Part shown: positions 1 through 10,321 of the stretch, in pieces | Numbering within the stretch: the first letter of the stretch is position 1 | Layout: every line of letters begins with the position of its first letter | Source of the DNA: Magicicada septendecula | Taxonomy: Eukaryota; Arthropoda; Insecta; Hemiptera; Cicadidae | Assembly: GCA_034769895.1 (NCBI GenBank) | Contig: CM068369.1 | Location: forward strand, 424,043,479 to 424,107,478 | DNA: 64,000 bases | Direction: 5' to 3' | Program-made: the position numbers and the translations under genes | The notes under the pieces: model-generated | What the model saw: only the letters and a program-made list of their open reading frames with translations | What the model was told of the DNA's origin: nothing | Databases searched by the model: none

Positions 1-230
1 CGCCGACAACATTGGAGCTTTTGAACATAATATACTTCAATAAATACATTACGCAAGTATATTATAAATTGGCACCCATCGCGTGGCTTGAATAAGACGG
101 ACGTCGCAGGTAGATAATAAATTGGCGCCCAACGTGGGGCATATTTAAATACTACAATATTAAGTTAAGTAAATAGAGAGGGACAGAGATAAGTTATAAT
201 ATGTAAATTTAAGACTGACCACAGTGTTTT
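1..230 (+). mobile_element. Ty3/Gypsy LTR-end and primer-site fragment
   Basis: The stretch holds two primer-binding-site-like motifs, each preceded by ATAAAT. The one at 70-90 is degenerate. The one at 123-140 reads TGGCGCCCAACGTGGGGC, which equals the complement of the 3' end (with CCA) of insect tRNA-Lys(CUU) as I remember it. Downstream, TTAAGTTAAGTAAA near 159-172 resembles the text after the last primer-like motif of the array units (for example 22,472-22,486), so this is probably the 5' leader of a related element. An AATAAA-like signal near 40 suits an LTR end. No gag follows, so this is a fragment, and its left part is outside the window. Confidence 0.6.
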
Positions 231-1370
231 GAACGCTGTTTACAATCATTCCGTAGTCTCTATGAGGGAACTAACTTGTTTAGAACACAATGTGATGCTA
301 ACCATAGATTTACAACATGATTTTAAAATATTTTTCTCAGAGCCTGCAGTCCACATTTTATGAAAATCATTTATTCTTTTCTGTGACAAAATGAGTAGAC
401 CAATTTCATTCCATTCGCTGAAAATTATAGGTACATTACTCACTGAGGTGAATGTTTTTTTTAATTTCAAACATTAAACACTGCCAGCATCTGCAGAAGA
501 AGGAAGAATGTATGTGCTGTTTTCTGGTATTCCAATATCATTTATTTTACTTATATTGTAATCCAAAATGTAATCTTTATTGTTTCATGGCTTTGTTAAA
601 CGTTAGAATTCTACTACAATAACCCTTATGTTTCCACATTTACCCTCATTGTTACAACACAATAAATTGCATAAACAATTTCTTTTTCTTTTAATTTTTC
701 TAGTTTCATTCACAACAATCTCCCCTCCCCCTTCCATAAGGAAATCCTGGCTGCAAAGAAAATGATAGGAAAGTTTATATTTGTGTGTGCATGTGTATGT
801 GTGTGCATGTCTGGTACCGTTTACATCTGTCATGAGTTTTAAATTCTATAAACGCCTGTTCTCACTGCCTCCTATGTTTCAATTTTACAAAATTTTTGTT
901 TATGGGATTATTTATCAAAATCTTATGCAATCTCTGATAGATATTTGCTCAAACAGATATGTTTATTGTTAGAGCTAACAAAAAAATATAACAATTTATT
1001 CACTCATAAATAGTATTACTGTATTAGGTAATAAATACAGAGATAGGCAGACACAGACTGATGGGCATATTTTGGGAGGGAAAGAGGGGGAGAATGCGTG
1101 ACAAGAAATGTACACTACACGTATTACATTATGTGTGTACATTTGGCAACATGCAGCACATACTCTCCCACTTTAAAAACTGTAAAGTCCATTCTTCAAA
1201 TAACAGAAGAGTAAGTACATGTAATGAGTTAGTGGCAACTGCATTATTGCGGTATCATTATTACTGTCTGATATTATTTACTAAACTTATTTTCATATGA
1301 GAATATACAATGTTTCTGACATAATTCATGAGATTATTTTGCTAAACATTATGCCACTGACTTGTTATAA
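231..1370. other. AT-rich non-coding stretch
   Basis: No coding region or recognisable element is seen here. Short open frames on both strands have low-complexity composition and no family resemblance. A short TG-rich microsatellite lies at about 781-812. The stretch is downstream of the last dynein exon seen on the minus strand, so it is probably intronic. Confidence 0.4.
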
Positions 1371-1641
1371 TATTATTTTATACGTAACCACCAAAATCAG
1401 TAAAATTTCACCTTGTTTAGCAAGTCAATATGGATTACAGAAAGACATAATGGAGGACACAGATAACAACAGATACATACATATAAAGGATGACAATGCA
1501 GCAAGAACATTAACACAGAAGAGGAAAGTGTAGTAATAGTGTGTGAACTGATGATGAAATTTAAATAATTTCGAAAAGGCCTTCTTCATTACCTTAACAA
1601 GGTGAAATTTTACTGATTTTGGTGGTTATGTATAAAATAAT
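1371..1641. repeat. Foldback repeat with about 45-bp inverted arms (MITE-like)
   Basis: Arms at about 1371-1416 and 1596-1641 are reverse complements with about one mismatch. Both contain ACCACCAAAATCAGTAAAAT and its complement. The spacer of about 180 bp has no coding content. A 14-bp direct repeat, ATAATTCATGAGAT, occurs at 1321-1334 and 1637-1650, but the left copy lies 36 bp outside the arm, so it is not a clean target duplication. A small non-autonomous DNA transposon is likely; the family is unknown. Confidence 0.55.
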
Positions 1642-2195
1642 TCATGAGATATACAACGTTGAATCATTGCTTACTAAAATTAGTGCCACAGGTTTTTTGT
1701 AATGCTGTTGGGTGAAACGGAGTGTCAGATGAGTAAAGATCAGGTACTAATTTTACTGTAATTAATAAACACAGTAAACAATGAAGAAACAATTTGTTAA
1801 TCTACTTGTTTAAATACAAAGTTGTTACATTAGTGACATTTTTAATGTACATTTGATTCTAAATACTGGCTGTACTAAACAGTGATAGTTTTTGCAAACC
1901 TAACAGAAATGTAGTTACATCACAAGACAGAATGTAAGATAGCAGTGTATAAATAAATATTTCTACTAGTAATTTTATACAAACCACTATGTTGTCTTTG
2001 GTATTGACGAGCGCTTTCGGCAGTCAAGCCATCTTCAGGTCATTTACCAACAGAGAAATACGAAACCGTTCACTTCTTATATAACGTTTTACCGGACCTA
2101 TCTAGCTCCGCCTCCTGATGAAGTAACGTCTTACTAAGCTCCACCCATAGTGGAGTTACATTACCAATTTTGTAGCCGTTACAATTTACGTTAAC

Positions 2196-2340
2196 TTACT
2201 CTTTTTTGTTGTCTAATAAGCTGCTAAATATTTCTTCATTTTCAAATGTGGTTTTTATATTCATTAGTCGTTTTTCATCTTTATTTCTTATTTTTAATAT
2301 TTCCACTTCTTCCTTTAATTTCCTTTCCTTTTCTGTTTTT
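2196..2340 (-). pseudogene. Inverted second copy of the Penelope-like C-terminus
   Basis: The minus strand repeats the last 45 or so codons of the plus-strand fragment, ending at a TAA complementary to 2196-2198. A few substitutions occur, for example D-E-K for D-K-K. The GIY-YIG motif itself lies beyond the inverted arm and is not duplicated. Confidence 0.45.
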
Positions 2341-2345
2341 CGTAG

Positions 2346-2573
2346 AATTCATTATACGCTAGGCATTTTATAGAAGAAGGACATAAATTCATAGACCCAG
2401 TCGTAAATTATAAGATAATAAAAATGATGAGTAAAGAAAGAGAAAGGAAATTAAAGGAAGAAGTGGAAATATTAAAAATAAGAAATAAAGATAAAAAACG
2501 ACTAATGAATATAAAAACCACATTTGAAAATGAAGAAATATTTAGCAGCTTATTAGACAACAAAAAAGAGTAA
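2346..2573 (+). pseudogene. Penelope-like ORF C-terminus, GIY-YIG tail
   Basis: Seventy-five codons end at TAA 2571-2573. The N-terminal part reads YARHFIEEGHKFID, matching the A-x-H-x-x-x-x-GH element near the end of the GIY-YIG nuclease of Penelope-like elements. It is followed by a charged, helical tail (KERERKLKEEVEILKIRNK) and EEIFSSLLD. The reverse transcriptase and the catalytic part of the nuclease are absent, so this is a 5'-truncated fragment. Assignment rests on the short motif plus its context. Confidence 0.5.
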
Positions 2574-2722
2574 GTTAACGTAAATTGTAACGGCTACAAA
2601 ATTGGTGATGTAAGACAATCCACTATGGGTGGAGCTAAGTAAGACGTTACTTCATCAGGGGGCGGGGTTAGATAGGTCCGGTAAAACGGTATATAAGAAG
2701 TGAACGGTTTCATATTTCTCTG

Positions 2723-2775
2723 TTGGTAAATGACCTGAAGATGGATTGACTGCCGAAAGCGCTCGTCAATACCAA
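2723..2775 (+). ncRNA. Hammerhead-like ribozyme core, right arm
   Basis: The RNA would have CUGAAGA (2734-2740), a short hairpin, GAAA, then GUC. This is the order of the hammerhead core CUGANGA, stem II, GAAA, stem III, cleavage triplet. The outer helix UUGGUA (2723-2728) with UACCAA (2770-2775) is perfect. Stem III and the base pairs next to the core are poor, so activity is uncertain. The mirrored copy lies at 1998-2050 on the minus strand. Confidence 0.3.
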
Positions 2776-2872
2776 AGACAACACAGTGGTTTGTATAAAA
2801 TTACTAGTAGAAATATTTGAGACCACTAACACTCCAATATAACAATAAATTATATAAATAAATAATACATAC

Positions 2873-3119
2873 CTCACTGCTTTTCCCTGTAATGAGTACA
2901 TACTGCTTATTGGCTTCTCCAATTTCTTCCAAACATTGTGGTTGTACCTGGAGAGTCTTCTTGGAATCAGTTATAAATTTGTCAACAGTAGCAATATCAT
3001 CCAATACCGAAGAATACAGAGAACTTGTTAGTGTGTCCCAGTACCTTCTATTGTGTTGTTCTATTTCTGCAAGTACTGGCATTACACTAATAGTGAAGCA
3101 GTCCAGTTTACGTTCAGTG
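2873..3119 (-). CDS. DYNC2H1: DYNC2H1-like exon C (cytoplasmic dynein-2 heavy chain)
   Basis: This 247-nt exon is read leftward. The acceptor ends ...TCTTTAAAG and the donor is GAG|GTATGT. It begins with one base that completes a codon split by the previous intron, then has 82 full codons. The protein includes MPVLAEIEQHNRRYWDTL, a DKFITDSKKTL helix and the EEIGEANKQY segment that I recognise from the dynein-2 heavy chain tail just before the linker. Dynein-2 is the minus-end motor that returns intraflagellar transport trains in cilia. Frame and phase agree exactly with the exon at 5406-5615. The next exon toward the C-terminus is not seen in the window, so the intron after it extends at least to the left edge. 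Confidence 0.8.
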
Positions 3120-3603
3120 CTTTAAAGACACAAATTTTATAAAAATTCGATTTAATCAAAACAGAAGTTATTCTAAGACATTCGCAAGGTTTGCACAGAT
3201 GAATCTCTTATATCTATCTCCTACACATATGGGCTACATAAAGTTTTTCTGTGTAAATATTCTACTTGCTGATTTATCACTGGTTGCAAGGGAATATAAC
3301 TAAATAAAATATGAATGTAGTGGTACATTCATTACAGGCTGAAATTCTGCCCAGTAGCAATAACTTAACACATTACACAAATACAAGTTCATTAGTTTAA
3401 ATTAGTAGCTAAGTGTCAATCATAGTCAGATTTTAACTAATGCTGAAATTACTCACTTTTCAAAGTTTTTTCATTTATATTTCCATGTTATACATTATAT
3501 GTTACAGTTATAAGTTATATAAGGTGTTATGGTAAATTTATAAGTTTCTTATTCTTAAAGCCCCAACTTCAATTGGAGGTTAAAGAACAACATAGAAATG
3601 TTG
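3120..3603 (-). other. DYNC2H1 intron, right of exon C
   Basis: AT-rich intronic DNA between exon C and the mariner insertion. I see no coding or structured signal in it. Confidence 0.6.
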
Positions 3604-3605
3604 TA

Positions 3606-4522
3606 CAGGGTGCGGCAGAAAAACCTCCCACATTTCGCCGAGTCATTGCACCGGCACTGGTGGAGTGGGGGGTTCGTGGTGTTGGTTTCCGGTAACGTGT
3701 GCCTTGCCGTTTCAGTTGCCATCATGGCGTGGACTGGTATACATCGTGCGTTTGTTGTTGAGTCATTTATCCGAAATAACGAATCTGTGATCGCCACGCA
3801 GAGAGCTTTTCGAATACACTTCGAGCTTAATCGTGGCGATGCTGTTCCGGACAGAAAAACAAAATCCTCGACAGCTTCATGAAAGGCCTCTACACAGTCC
3901 ACGTGTTACTGTTTGTTGGTGTGCTGTTGGAAATTGTGGTGTTTATGGTCCATACTTTTTCGAGGAAGAAGGCCAAACGGTTACAGTGAATTCCGCTCGG
4001 TATGTGCAAATGTTACAACACTTTTTGCAACCAAAACTCGCCGCACTTGGAAATCGGAATGTGTGGTTTCAACAGGATGGGGCCACTGCCCACACAGCCA
4101 GAAACTCGATGGCTGTTTTGAGAGAACTGTTTCCCGGGCGCTTGGTCTCGTTACATGGTGACATTCGGTGGCCCGCACGATCACCCGATCTCACCCCTTG
4201 CGATTTTTTTCTTTGGGGCCATCTGAAGGCTAATGTTTACCGACATTGACCACAAACCATTGATGAACTGAAGGCTGCTATACGCCAAGAAATTGCAGCG
4301 ATAACACTGCAACTCACCCAGCGAGTGATGGAAAACTTCAGAAATCGATTAGAAACGTGTATCGTGGAAGAAGGCCACCATTTAGGCGATATCATTTTCA
4401 AAACCGAGTGAAAGAAACTGCATTCTGTATCCTTTCATATTATATAATAAAATTTAGAATAGCATCGCTCATGTTTTTTTTGTTAGCCTTTTAAATGTGG
4501 GAGGTTTTTCTGCCGCACCCTG
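3606..4522 (+). mobile_element. Tc1/mariner-superfamily transposon, internally deleted
   Basis: The element is 917 bp with perfect terminal inverted repeats of about 30 bp (3606-3635 and 4493-4522; outer bases CAGGGTGCGGCAGAAAAACC). It is flanked by the TA duplication expected for this superfamily (3604-3605, 4523-4524). It sits in the intron between dynein exons B and C, in sense opposite to the gene. The intact repeats mean it could be mobilised in trans, but its own transposase gene is broken. Confidence 0.92.
3724..4411 (+). pseudogene. Tc1/mariner transposase (DUF4817 type), broken
   Basis: An N-terminal part (from ATG 3724) contains NNESVIATQRAFR, typical of the DUF4817 helix-turn-helix that binds the terminal repeats. 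After PDRK the frame shifts, and the segment that normally holds the first catalytic Asp is missing. The remainder has WFQQDGATAHTA, with the second catalytic Asp, and WPARSPDLTPCDFFLWG, with the third acidic site region. A TGA at 4247-4249 replaces what is usually an Arg codon, and the tail continues to TGA 4409-4411 (ELKAAIRQEI, RVMENFRNRLE). The lesions are one internal deletion with frameshift and one nonsense codon. Confidence 0.85.
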
Positions 4523-4524
4523 TA

Positions 4525-4788
4525 TTTCATTTGTACAATGCTTTTTATTTTCAGCTTATTTATATTCAAGTTAATCTCAATGTAAATCAATTTGTAAGTG
4601 AAAGAAACCACATTAAAAGATCTATTGTCCTTCAATAAATTCTCTTGCCCTTTATTTTACTCTCACCAAATCTCTTAATATAGTGTCATCTCTTAACACT
4701 AGTGTGATGGCCTAAGTACTTCAGCTTGTATCTTATTTAAACCATCACTGTCTCCTCTTGTTTAGTGAACACTGGAGAGAAACATATT

Positions 4789-4821
<33 letters not shown>

Positions 4822-5405
4822 ACCAGTAGAATACGATCTGAAAATGGGGGTAAAACTTTACGAATCTTCCTATATATTTACTACTAGATTGTATGCTTGC
4901 TGCACATTTTATGTTTCTAAGACTAACCAGAAAGTTACACTCACTATAGTAATTAATGTCTACTAGACTTTTTATCAGTTTTGAAGCTTGAAATTTATCA
5001 GGCATATAACACTTAAAAGTATAACAAATCTACTTTTTAAAAATTAATTAAAATTAAAAGTTAATTACAAATCATGTAAGGAGAAATACTAAGTTAAAAA
5101 CACTAAAATGAATCAGAACTACTATGTATAGTTTTTCAGTAGCAGATAATATTGAAGTAGTCCTAAATAAATCAGTAAAACAATAGTGGAGCTAAATTCC
5201 CACTATTGTAGTTTGTAGTTTCCACTCCCCATAACTGTATATAAGATTTATAATTCCAGTCTTCATAATTTATAGATTCATTTCATTATATCATTAATAA
5301 CAGTTGTCACAGTGACTCTACAATTCAAAACAGAAAATTATTTATTACAATTAAAGTACACTTAACTTAATAAACTGTAACTATCAATGCAATGCAATAA
5401 CATAC
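4525..5405 (-). other. DYNC2H1 intron with poly-T tract
   Basis: AT-rich intron. A run of 31 T lies at 4790-4820; on the minus (gene) strand it is poly-A. No flanking retroposon body is recognised beside it, so it may be a retroposon tail or simple slippage. No other feature is seen. Confidence 0.5.
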
Positions 5406-5615
5406 GTGATTAATTTTGCAATTTCCTGCCCCCAAGTTTTAGATGCTCTAAAGTTATTTTCCCAGTCTTCTGCTACATGAAGCTGCTGCCTAGCCAAATG
5501 TTCCAGGTCACAAGATCCTAATGCTACCCAGTCTCGCCACTCATCACATACTTTCTCAAGTTGTTCAAATAACTGTTCAGCACGTGCAAACACTCTCCCA
5601 AATCTGTGTGCATTG
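5406..5615 (-). CDS. DYNC2H1: DYNC2H1-like exon B (cytoplasmic dynein-2 heavy chain)
   Basis: A 210-nt exon (1 + 69 codons + 2 nt). The acceptor is preceded by a long pyrimidine run ending TTTCAG, and the donor is CAC|GTATGT. The product reads NAHRFGRVFARAEQLFEQLE, then VCDEWRDWVALGSCDLE and a DWENNFRASKTWGQEIAKL segment. These match the tail of dynein-2 heavy chain, where EWxxWVALGSVDLE and DWExNFKxxKxxGxE are conserved. The split codon with exon C (AC + C) and the split codon with exon A (CA + C) both close correctly. Helical tail segments of this kind bind intermediate chains and dimerise the motor. Confidence 0.88.
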
Positions 5616-5820
5616 CTGAAAAAAAATAAATACAGCTATTTTCTACATTTATGTGAAATGTATAAACAATACAATATAATGTAATGCAATAAAGAACAAA
5701 TTTATTGTTATCAGTTTGATACTGTTTGTAGTATAGTAGTTATAATTAAAAATATTAGTGAAAATAATACAGTACAAATCATAATTAACAACAGCAACAC
5801 AATTAGCAGGAATAGTATTG
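5616..5820 (-). other. DYNC2H1 intron, right of exon B
   Basis: AT-rich intron DNA. Its last six bases, GTATTG (5815-5820), recur at 8685-8690 and look like the target duplication of the element between them. Confidence 0.5.
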
Positions 5821-8124
5821 TGCCGCTACTTTAAAGAAATAGCGGCCATGTCATTTGCTTTACTTGGTATCGGGGCATTTTCGGGAATTCCATGGTATTT
5901 CGAATTAGTACGTTGGGGAAATTTTCGGAGCAGTGTCGGCGTAGTGCCGTGATCGGCACGCATTCTGGTGGACGCCTTGAAGCGATCTCTGCTGTGCGTT
6001 GCGTTGAAGAAAAAAAAGTTAGTCATCATCTAGCGCTTGTCCTGTACGCTCTCACTCCAGTTGGCAGTGCATTTTCATCTCGTTTTTTTTCCTATTCTTT
6101 ATGGCATGCTAGTCAGTAAAGTACTCCCGGTAAGTAACTTTATGTACTCTGTATTAGTTAAAAGGAAGAAAGTATGTTTTTGTCGGAATATGACTCCGAT
6201 GCTTTGAGATTTAGACTCTGTGTGTGTGCGATTTTGCTTTTAGCACGAGGTGAGGTTTCGTAGTACATGAAAAGTTTTGTATAATTAGTTAAACTCTATT
6301 AAGCAGCCCAGATGAATAATCAGTAGTTGAATATGATAAAGAGAGTATGTAATTGCTATTTAATTCGGCAATAAGTAGATATTTTATTAATAGAGTTGCA
6401 TCTTGTGAACACGTGCTTTATGTAATTGTACTTAAATAATCTAGTTTACACCACTGTAACTGAAGTATTGAAGACTAACTGATGTAAAAGTAATTGTCAC
6501 GGCCCTTGCCTTGTCTGTAAATTTGTTAAACAAATAAAGGTGAATTGTGTCTGTTACATTCTGTGCGTATGAATTGTCGGGGGTGGGTTTGAGATGTGTG
6601 TGCGGTGCGGGGCAATTTTGTAATGCATAATACTGTACTAAATTTTCCTTATGGTGACAGGGTTTCTGAACCAGACGATGGCTCGATAGAGTCCATGGGC
6701 GACACCTTCTTCAGTCGCCATGCCTGAGCAAACTTGATGCCTCCCCTGCTGCCACTGGAGTGAACAGGAACCCGCAAATGACTCCTGCACAATCATCATC
6801 ATGGGCTTCTTCAGATCAACCCCTGACTGAGGCTTCTGAAATTCTGCTGTGGTAACCTCTACTCTCCAGGTGATGAATTTCCAATTTTTGACTCACACCA
6901 TTCCTTCACGACATTTCGGAACGGACACAGTGTTTTATACTTATATATAATTTTATAATGCAATAGACCATACCCATAACATTTATTCAGAACAATATGA
7001 CGTTTATTTAGTGATTACAATTGCAACTATATATATGTATTATACACATATGCCGGAGGGCTGTATGTTACTCACTCTTGCTATGAATCAGTAATTGTAC
7101 ACCAGATCGTGGGCATGGGTTAGCACTCGTTATTCAGATCCTGATTTACTAAGTTTTTTAAAATATTTTCTTGGGGTGTTAGATATATAGGTATGAGGTA
7201 CAATTCCAGACCGGCTGGCTGGAATTTAAGAAATTGCTTTGAATATTTTGGTGGTTAATGCCTGCACAGTTATATTGCTTTCTATTTCTCATTTTCCTTC
7301 TTTTTGCCAATTATTTCTTCTGGTTTCCTCGCATAAGTGGGTCATGCAGAAATGTGGCATGTTATTTTATGTCAATGCACTCCCTGGGTATGTCCATTCA
7401 TGTTCTGTCTATTTCTTGCTTGTATTTTCCTTTGCCCCATATTATGGTTAATAGGTACTTCTCTTTTAAAGTCGTGTTGTCCATGCCCACGGTCTTGGTC
7501 AAGCTGGGCTGTTGTGATTGTAAAAGAAAAAACTTTAAATAAAATTTTTTGCCCATATGGTAGGGCTGTCCTGAACACATGGTACACAGGCAGTTAATTC
7601 CATTCAGTGATATTCTGATTTTATTACACTCAAGTTTTACTGGAAATTTATTAAACATGGAAATTTAGTCTGTTTTTCTGGTGTTCAGGTTATAAGAGTT
7701 AAAAATGATTACCATCCTTGTTTGTGTTCCATGTGCTGGGGGACCATCAGCTTATGATGATAGTGCTATGTAGTAGCTTATGATGACATGTTTATTTTAT
7801 GTTAGGTGCCATTCTAAATATGTTAATGTAATAATGATTTATTTCAGCTTTTGAGATCTGTAAATTTTAAAAACAAAGATGTTATGTGCTGATAACAGGA
7901 AAGTCGAAGGACCCTTAATGCTAATTGTCGGATCAATGATTGTGAATGTTATGTGCTGTAATATTTGTTGTTGGAAAATTGATTAAATATAAAGTTGTTA
8001 TTTGTTAGTAAGCTTGAGTTACTTTTTGCAAGTCCTGTGATATGAGGCCCGTAACTTTTATGCTTCCTTCTAGGTGATTCTGCCTAGTCTTAAATATCAC
8101 GATACGTCTCTCTCCCCTTTTCAA

Positions 8125-8192
8125 ACAAAAAAATTTTTATTTTTTTTTAACACAAAATTTACAAAATATGAGAAGGGGATAGGGCCGGCTCA
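8125..8192. repeat. Direct repeat, first copy
   Basis: A T-rich run followed by AACACAAAATTTACAAAATA and GGGGATAGGGCCGGCTCA. It is repeated with only small length changes in the T-run at 8622-8684. It probably marks the 3' ends of the two LTRs of the remnant at 5821-8684. Confidence 0.7.
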
Positions 8193-8621
8193 AAATAGTA
8201 GCAGAGCGTGGTTTGATTTGGGCACAGGACTTGCAAAATTGGTGACTATTCAGAAACGAGAAAACTTAGAAAATTTAACTTGGGTCCGCTCTTGGTTTTT
8301 CGGCTTTTCTGCGAATGGAGACATGCAGGTTCCAGATGACTATTGTTGTTTCTCTTTTATGTTGTGTTTATGTTAGCGTTAAGGTTTTATGTTTTATTAA
8401 TTTATTGTTAGGCTTTCCGAAAATGTATATTGCATTTATATGTTGAATGATATTTTGTGAACCAAGTGCTGTGGGCAAGTCGCGCACACAAGTTGAGCAG
8501 CATGTTTTGGGGCAATTGAAATTTTGAAATTATCAGAGAACTTGGGGGTCGTTAGGTGATATAAATAAATGAATGTCGGAGTAGTCCCGGAGTTAGGCGG
8601 GCTCCGTATTGTTTTGATTAC

Positions 8622-8684
8622 AAAAAATTTATTTTTTTTTAACACAAAATTTACAAAATATGAGAAGGGGATAGGGCCGGCTCA
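8622..8684. repeat. Direct repeat, second copy
   Basis: Near-identical to 8125-8192 and followed immediately by GTATTG, the putative target duplication. It would be the surviving end of the 3' LTR. Confidence 0.7.
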
Positions 8685-8690
8685 GTATTG

Positions 8691-9285
8691 CTACTAGCAA
8701 CAGTAAAAGCACAACAATGTCAAAGAGAAGTAATTATTATTATTTCGTGAAAATGCTCAGTAAGTAACTGAGCATGAAACTTGGAGTAAGTACAGTGACT
8801 AAAATTTGGGGGGGGGGGGGTAACCAGTCAAATTAAAGTTTTCTATACATCTATCCATTTAACCACACATACATACACACACATTTTATATACAAGTATA
8901 TGTACTGAAAAGAGAAACGAAAAACTGATGTGCCATCAAGGATTTACTAATTACTGTGAATATTTTTGTTGTTTTTTTTAAGATGAATCGTAGTCAGGAA
9001 TATTTAGTATAAATAAAATGGAGAATGTTTTATTTTAACAGGATCATACTATAAAATTAAACTGAACTGAAATTTTGCCACTATGATTTTCATGAGGCTG
9101 AGCTGATGTAAGAACTTCTTCCTTTTCCATTATGTATTTGTAAAATTCATTATACAAGGGTGAATTAAAAATTAACCTAAATATATTATAAAAATGCTAA
9201 TGATGTGATCTGCTATTGCATTGAGGAGTTAAGTTTTTAAGCATACAGAATCGGCTATAGCACGCAGCTATGTCAGCTGTCACAT
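8691..9285 (-). other. DYNC2H1 intron, no gene seen
   Basis: AT-rich DNA with a run of 12 G near 8809-8820. I see no coding signal. The stretch ACAAGGGTGAATT near 9158 could be a decayed mariner terminal repeat, but I found no matching right end. Confidence 0.4.
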
Positions 9286-9289
9286 ACAT

Positions 9290-9945
9290 GGTGATGTCAG
9301 CAGAATATAATAACAAACATGCTCTAAAGATGAGTGGCATACAGTGATACATTTTTTGAGTAGCAAAGGTGAAAACCCAGAAGAGATCCTTTGAAAAATG
9401 TAAAAGTAGTATGGAGAAAGTTGTTTATCTAGACAATAAGTGTATGAATTGCACATGAAATTCAAAATTGGTGTTATAAATATGACTGATACAGTTCACT
9501 CTGGCCAGCTCAAACAGTAACTACACCTGACATTGTTGTTGCAGTGGAACAAGTTATCAGATAAGAAAGCCAAGAATGATGTGGAACAGTTTAAATGTCT
9601 CCACTAAATGGGTACTGAAGCAGCTAACTCCCAAAATGAGTGTACTCATATAGATGTTTATACTGTGTTGTTGCAGTGATATGAAGATAACTTTCTGCAA
9701 CACACAGTTACTGATGATGAATCATGGGTTCGTTATTTAAAACCAGAAACAGTGAGTAAGAAGGAATGGTGATATCAGGATTGCTGAAATCAAAATATGT
9801 ATTTCACACTTCTCTGTCAGTGGTAACATTACCAAATGAGAATGGCATTTTCTTAAGACGACATAATTATATGCTTTCACACTCATTGTTCCACCAAGAT
9901 AATATGTATGCCATCCTAGATGCAAGTTGTTAAGAACTAGATACA
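9290..9945 (+). pseudogene. Decayed mariner transposase relic
   Basis: Short translated islands in several frames follow the order of a mariner transposase. A GRP-like linker zone lies near 9485-9520, a VEQVIR helix near 9545-9562, and VTDDESWVRYLKPET at 9707-9751, corresponding to the first catalytic Asp block. FHQDN near 9892-9906 corresponds to the second. The third catalytic block is missing and there are many stops and frame changes, so this is an old dead copy, clearly older than the 917-bp element at 3606-4522. It lies in the intron between dynein exons A and B. Confidence 0.65.
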
Positions 9946-10321
9946 AATAAATAAAGTAGTACTGTCTTCAATACAACTTTATTAGGAGAGCTGAATGGCC
10001 TCAATGTAAATGAAACAATATCATTTTGAAAATCAAATTTGATAAAAACCTAACATTTATTCATAATAAGAAATGTACTGAAGGCTGATTGTGTATGACA
10101 TTATGTGATTGTAGAGTTACAAGAATACATGTACATTCATGGCAGATTTAATGCGTGCATGTGTGTGTGTGTGTGTGTGTGTGCACGTGCGCTCTGGCAC
10201 ATGCGTGCGTACCTTTGTAGTGCACATGCTAAGCTAGAAAAAAAGTCCAATTAAAAGGAGTGGACTCTCACAAATGAAAGCATTGTATGTATGTATACCA
10301 TAGTATATAGTGAAAACTTAC
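9946..10321 (-). other. DYNC2H1 intron with GT microsatellite
   Basis: AT-rich intron with a (GT)n tract of about 13 units at about 10,157-10,185. No gene is seen. Confidence 0.5.

Larger units (their letters stand above)
1955..2818. mobile_element. Two inverted 3' ends of a Penelope-like element
   Basis: Two arms of about 380 bp (about 1955-2334 and 2437-2818) are near-perfect reverse complements around a spacer of about 100 bp. Each arm carries, reading outward, the end of an open frame, a stop, and about 240 bp with a hammerhead-like core. The plus-strand frame has a YARHFIEEGHKF segment typical of the GIY-YIG endonuclease at the C-terminus of Penelope-like retroelements. Penelope-like elements are known for inverted or tandem partial copies and for hammerhead motifs in their terminal repeats. 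The inverted layout could come from such an insertion or from a later rearrangement. Confidence 0.6.
5821..8684. mobile_element. Candidate LTR-element remnant with TG...CA ends
   Basis: The block starts TGCCGC and ends GGCTCA, and is flanked by GTATTG on both sides. A segment of about 65 bp ending AGGGCCGGCTCA is repeated directly at 8125-8192 and 8622-8684. The simplest reading is a 5' LTR of about 2.37 kb (5821-8192), about 430 bp of internal DNA, and only the last 63 bp of the 3' LTR, the rest deleted. It has GC-richer patches (5870-6070, 6660-6870) unlike the surrounding intron. No primer site or pol gene is recognised, so the class is an inference from ends, duplication and direct repeat. 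Confidence 0.4.

Noticed and set aside
246-470. Minus-strand ORF as the next dynein exon downstream of exon C
   Set aside because: Its sequence does not resemble the dynein-2 region expected after EEIGEAN, and no acceptor in the right phase was found.
1321-1650. ATAATTCATGAGAT direct repeat as target duplication of the foldback element
   Set aside because: The left copy is 36 bp away from the inverted arm, and a 14-bp duplication does not fit common MITE families.
7239-7658. Several overlapping ORFs on both strands
   Set aside because: Low-complexity hydrophobic or mixed frames with no motif, typical of chance openings in AT/T-rich DNA.
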